64,000 bases of DNA from Cepaea nemoralis. Taxonomy: Eukaryota > Mollusca > Gastropoda > Stylommatophora > Helicidae. The notes beneath the pieces were generated by a model that was not told where the DNA came from, did no database searches, and saw only the letters and a list, made by a program, of their open reading frames with translations. The stretch spans positions 281,501 to 345,500 of the forward strand of contig JACEFZ010017895.1 in the NCBI GenBank assembly GCA_014155875.1, read 5' to 3'. Shown here piece after piece: positions 61,452-64,000 of this stretch; positions within the stretch are counted from its first letter, which is position 1; each line of letters begins with the position of its first letter. Made by a program: the position numbers and the translations under genes.

Positions 61452-64000
61452 CATCCATCCATCATGTGCCATGCCGGTAAGCGTGGGCGGTCATGTTCTG
61501 TCATCTCACTCGATCACCAGAGTCGTGGATCAGCTCCGTGTTTCTGTCTCGACCATGCCACAAGGCCAAGCCATCCAGGTACTTGCTTCTAGGTCTTCCC
61601 CTTGGTCTGTTCCCCTCGATCTTACCAGTTGTCACCAAGTTCTCCAAATCATTTCTTCTCATAACATGCCCAAAAATTGTGACTGTCTACGTCTGTCTCC
61701 AATCAGTTTACGATCTTCATTTGTTTCTTGAAGGACTTGTTCATTGGGTCTTTCTGGCTGTCCATGGTATTCTTTGCATTTTCCTCAGAAACCACATTTC
61801 TACAGCCATCAGATGTTTTTCAGCCTGACTGCTCATTGTCCAAGCTTCACATCCATATAAAAGTACAGGTTCTATGTAGCATCTCAACACTCTTTTTCTC
61901 GTTTCAATTGACATCTTTTTATTGGTCAGTATGTTTTTCATCTTGCTAAAGGCTACATTTGCCATGGCGATTCTTGTTCTAATCTCTTCAAGGCATCTCC
62001 CATCAGATGTTATTACTGTTCCGAGATAATTGTACATATTCACTTGTTGAAGAATATTCCCATTTACTTGTATATTACATTGTGGTATTTCGTTCTTCCT
62101 AGTGACGACCATAATCTGTGTCTTTTTACAATTTAATTCTAACCCTAGTTGTTCACTGTGTGTAACAACCGCATCTACTAAATTTTGCAGGTCCTGTTCA
62201 TTGTCTGCAATCAAGACTGTATCATCTGCATATCTAATGTTATTGATGCATCGTCTCCCCAATGTTGATTCCTTCCATATCTTCAATATTTCTGAAAATA
62301 CTTTCACTGTACAGGGAAAACAGATCTGGAGACATTACACATCCCTGTCTCACACCTCTCTTAATAGGCTGATATTGGCTTACTTCATTATCAACTCTTA
62401 TGGCAGCTTGTTGTTTCCAATATATGTTTTTTACAAGTCTAAGGTCTTTTCCATCAATTTGTAGATCTTCAAGCATCCTTATCATGTCGACATGTCTCAC
62501 TTTATCGAAAGCCTTTGTGTAGTCAATAAAGCAAAGGTGTAGATCTTTGTTTACTTCTATAGAACGTTCGATTACCTTTCTCAGTATATACACAGCATTT
62601 ACTGTGCCCTTGCCTTCTACAAACCCACATTGTTCTTCTCCTATTTCAGGTTGTATTTTCCTCCTAACTCTTTGCATGATAATTCTTAGCAAAATCTTCG
62701 TGATGTGACTCATTATACTAATTGTACGATGTTGATCACATTCCAAGGCTCCTGGTTTCTTTGGGATTGCAATAAATACAGAATTACATAACTCATAAGG
62801 TATATTTCCAGTATCATATATTGTATTAAGCAGACTGGTAACTTTATCTATTCCATATTCTTCTAAAGCATTAATCATTTCTGTTGTGACGCTGTCTGGA
62901 CCGGTTTCATATGGTTAAGAGCATTCTGAACCTCCATCTTCAAAATTGCTGGTCCTTCATTATTATTTTGAACATCATACTGTTCGTCTCTGTTATCGTC
63001 ATAAAGGGTTTTCATGTAATCTGACCATACATGTAAGATCTGATCTTTTTCTATTATGACTCTTCCATCTTTTGTCTTTAGGCAGCCTGCTGATGTACGT
63101 GTTCTTTGATTAGTAAGCTACTGAATTCTTTTGTGCATTAGTTTCGCATTTTTACTGTTGTGTTGTTTTTCAATTTCTCTGCAATTTTTCTCAAGCCATG
63201 TTTCTTTTGCCTCCTTACATAAGGTTCTGACTTTTCTGTGAATTTCTTCATATTTGGCAGGATTATTTTTGTTCTGTCTTCTTGTTTCCATTAGTTGTAA
63301 AATTTCTTCAGTCATCCATGTCTTACGGCCCACTTTCTTTACTTTTGGAATAGTTTTTTCTGCTGGACAACTGATTGAATTCTTCAGCATTCTCCATTGA
63401 TCATCTACATCTTGAAATAGGATCTCTAGATCAGACAATAAATCAAATTTGTTCTTTACTTCTATGTTAAAATTATCTTGTATTTCTTTGTCGAGTTTTC
63501 AATTTGCACAAGTCATATTTAGGGTTTCCTGCTGTACACTTGACTTTCTTTAACTTTACCCTCAATGTGCCTGTAATTAATCTGTGATCACTGTAACAGC
63601 CTGCATTTGGAACTGTTTTTACAACTGTTAATGCATTTCGAAACCTTTTGCTAATCAGGATGTAATCTATCTGGTTTTTAATTCCTGCTGTCTGGACTCC
63701 TCCATGTCCATAATCTTCTAGGATGCTGTTTAAACCAGGTGTTTCCTACAATCATTTCTTGTTCTTTTGCCCATTCTACAAGTCTGTATCCTCTTTCATT
63801 TCTCTCTCCCAAACCATGGTTGCCTACACTGCATCCATCGCTTTGCTTTCCTATTTTTGCGTTGAAATCACCCATTATGATATTTATTTCTGATTTTTTA
63901 CAGTTCTTCAAAGCAGACTCCATGTCACTATACAATTCCTCTATACTTTCTTCACTGCATTCACTTGTTGGGACATATACTTGAATGACATTTATTTTAA
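61452..64000 (-). mobile_element. RTE-like element, copy 5 (runs off the window)
   Basis: Order on the minus strand: endonuclease at 63678-63935 (IIMGDFNAKIGKQ, GLGERNERGYRLVEW, RRLWTWRSPD), linker at 63118-63438 (GRKTWMTEEILQLMETRR), RT at 62240-62878 (DQHRTISIMSHITKILL, FIDYTKAFDKVRH, GVRQGCVMSPDLF), the RYADDTVLIAD box at 61741-62307 with LLYGCEAWT and RIPWTARKT, and the 3' end with (GATG)n tail at 61452-61463. Frame breaks near 62262, 62900, 63115 and 63500. The 5' end is beyond 64000. Confidence 0.94.

Overview
The window looks like lophotrochozoan, most probably molluscan, nuclear DNA. The protein reads as a mollusc-type CBM-GH10 gene cut by GT-AG introns. Around it lie non-LTR retrotransposon copies, tRNA-derived SINEs, MITE-like elements, minisatellites and long microsatellites. 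I see no bacterial operon, rRNA, CRISPR array or virus. The mollusc call is inference from the GH10 architecture and the repeat types.

One host gene spans nearly the whole window on the minus strand. I assembled twelve exons from splice signals and compatible reading phases: 61276-61318, 60947-61042, 55236-55392, 52119-52164, 48181-48337, 26220-26275, 24405-24542, 17062-17233, 16327-16437, 9882-9973, 8699-8819 and 1198-1422. The first exons encode the end of a CBM4/9-type beta-sandwich. The rest encode a glycoside hydrolase family 10 (xylanase) fold and a short C-terminal domain. The 5' end lies beyond 64000. The protein keeps the fold signature, but every classical active-site position I can read is changed. 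The acid/base Glu is Gln (VNNQ), the nucleophile Glu is Gln (ITQL), the RGH His is Glu and the QSH His is Arg. It therefore reads as a GH10 pseudoenzyme. One exon (48181-48337) also carries a net one-base frame shift, which may be a mutation or an assembly error.

Layout: 1-800, minisatellite and retroelement ends. 1.2-9.0 kb, last exon, RTE copy 1, a 61-bp minisatellite built from splice-acceptor-like sequence, and SINEs. 9-18 kb, five-exon GH10 core with SINE clusters and a 1067-bp tandem duplication. 18-28.4 kb, a 42-bp minisatellite, a large APE-type non-LTR element, two exons and RNase H-bearing retroelement fragments. 29-45 kb, a young segmental complex: a 3.6-kb non-coding repeat in two nearly identical copies, one split by a 2970-bp RTE insertion, followed by a 3.3-kb tandem duplication that cuts through that RTE. 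45-55 kb, MITE-like elements, microsatellites, two exons, an RTE fragment and a 1.8-kb TIR element with TA target duplications. 55-61.4 kb, three exons separated by a roughly 90-copy 32-bp minisatellite. 61.45-64 kb, RTE copy 5, running off the edge.

Apart from the GH10-like gene, no reading frame here is convincing as a host gene. The retroelement frames carry stops or shifts, and the microsatellite frames are artefacts.
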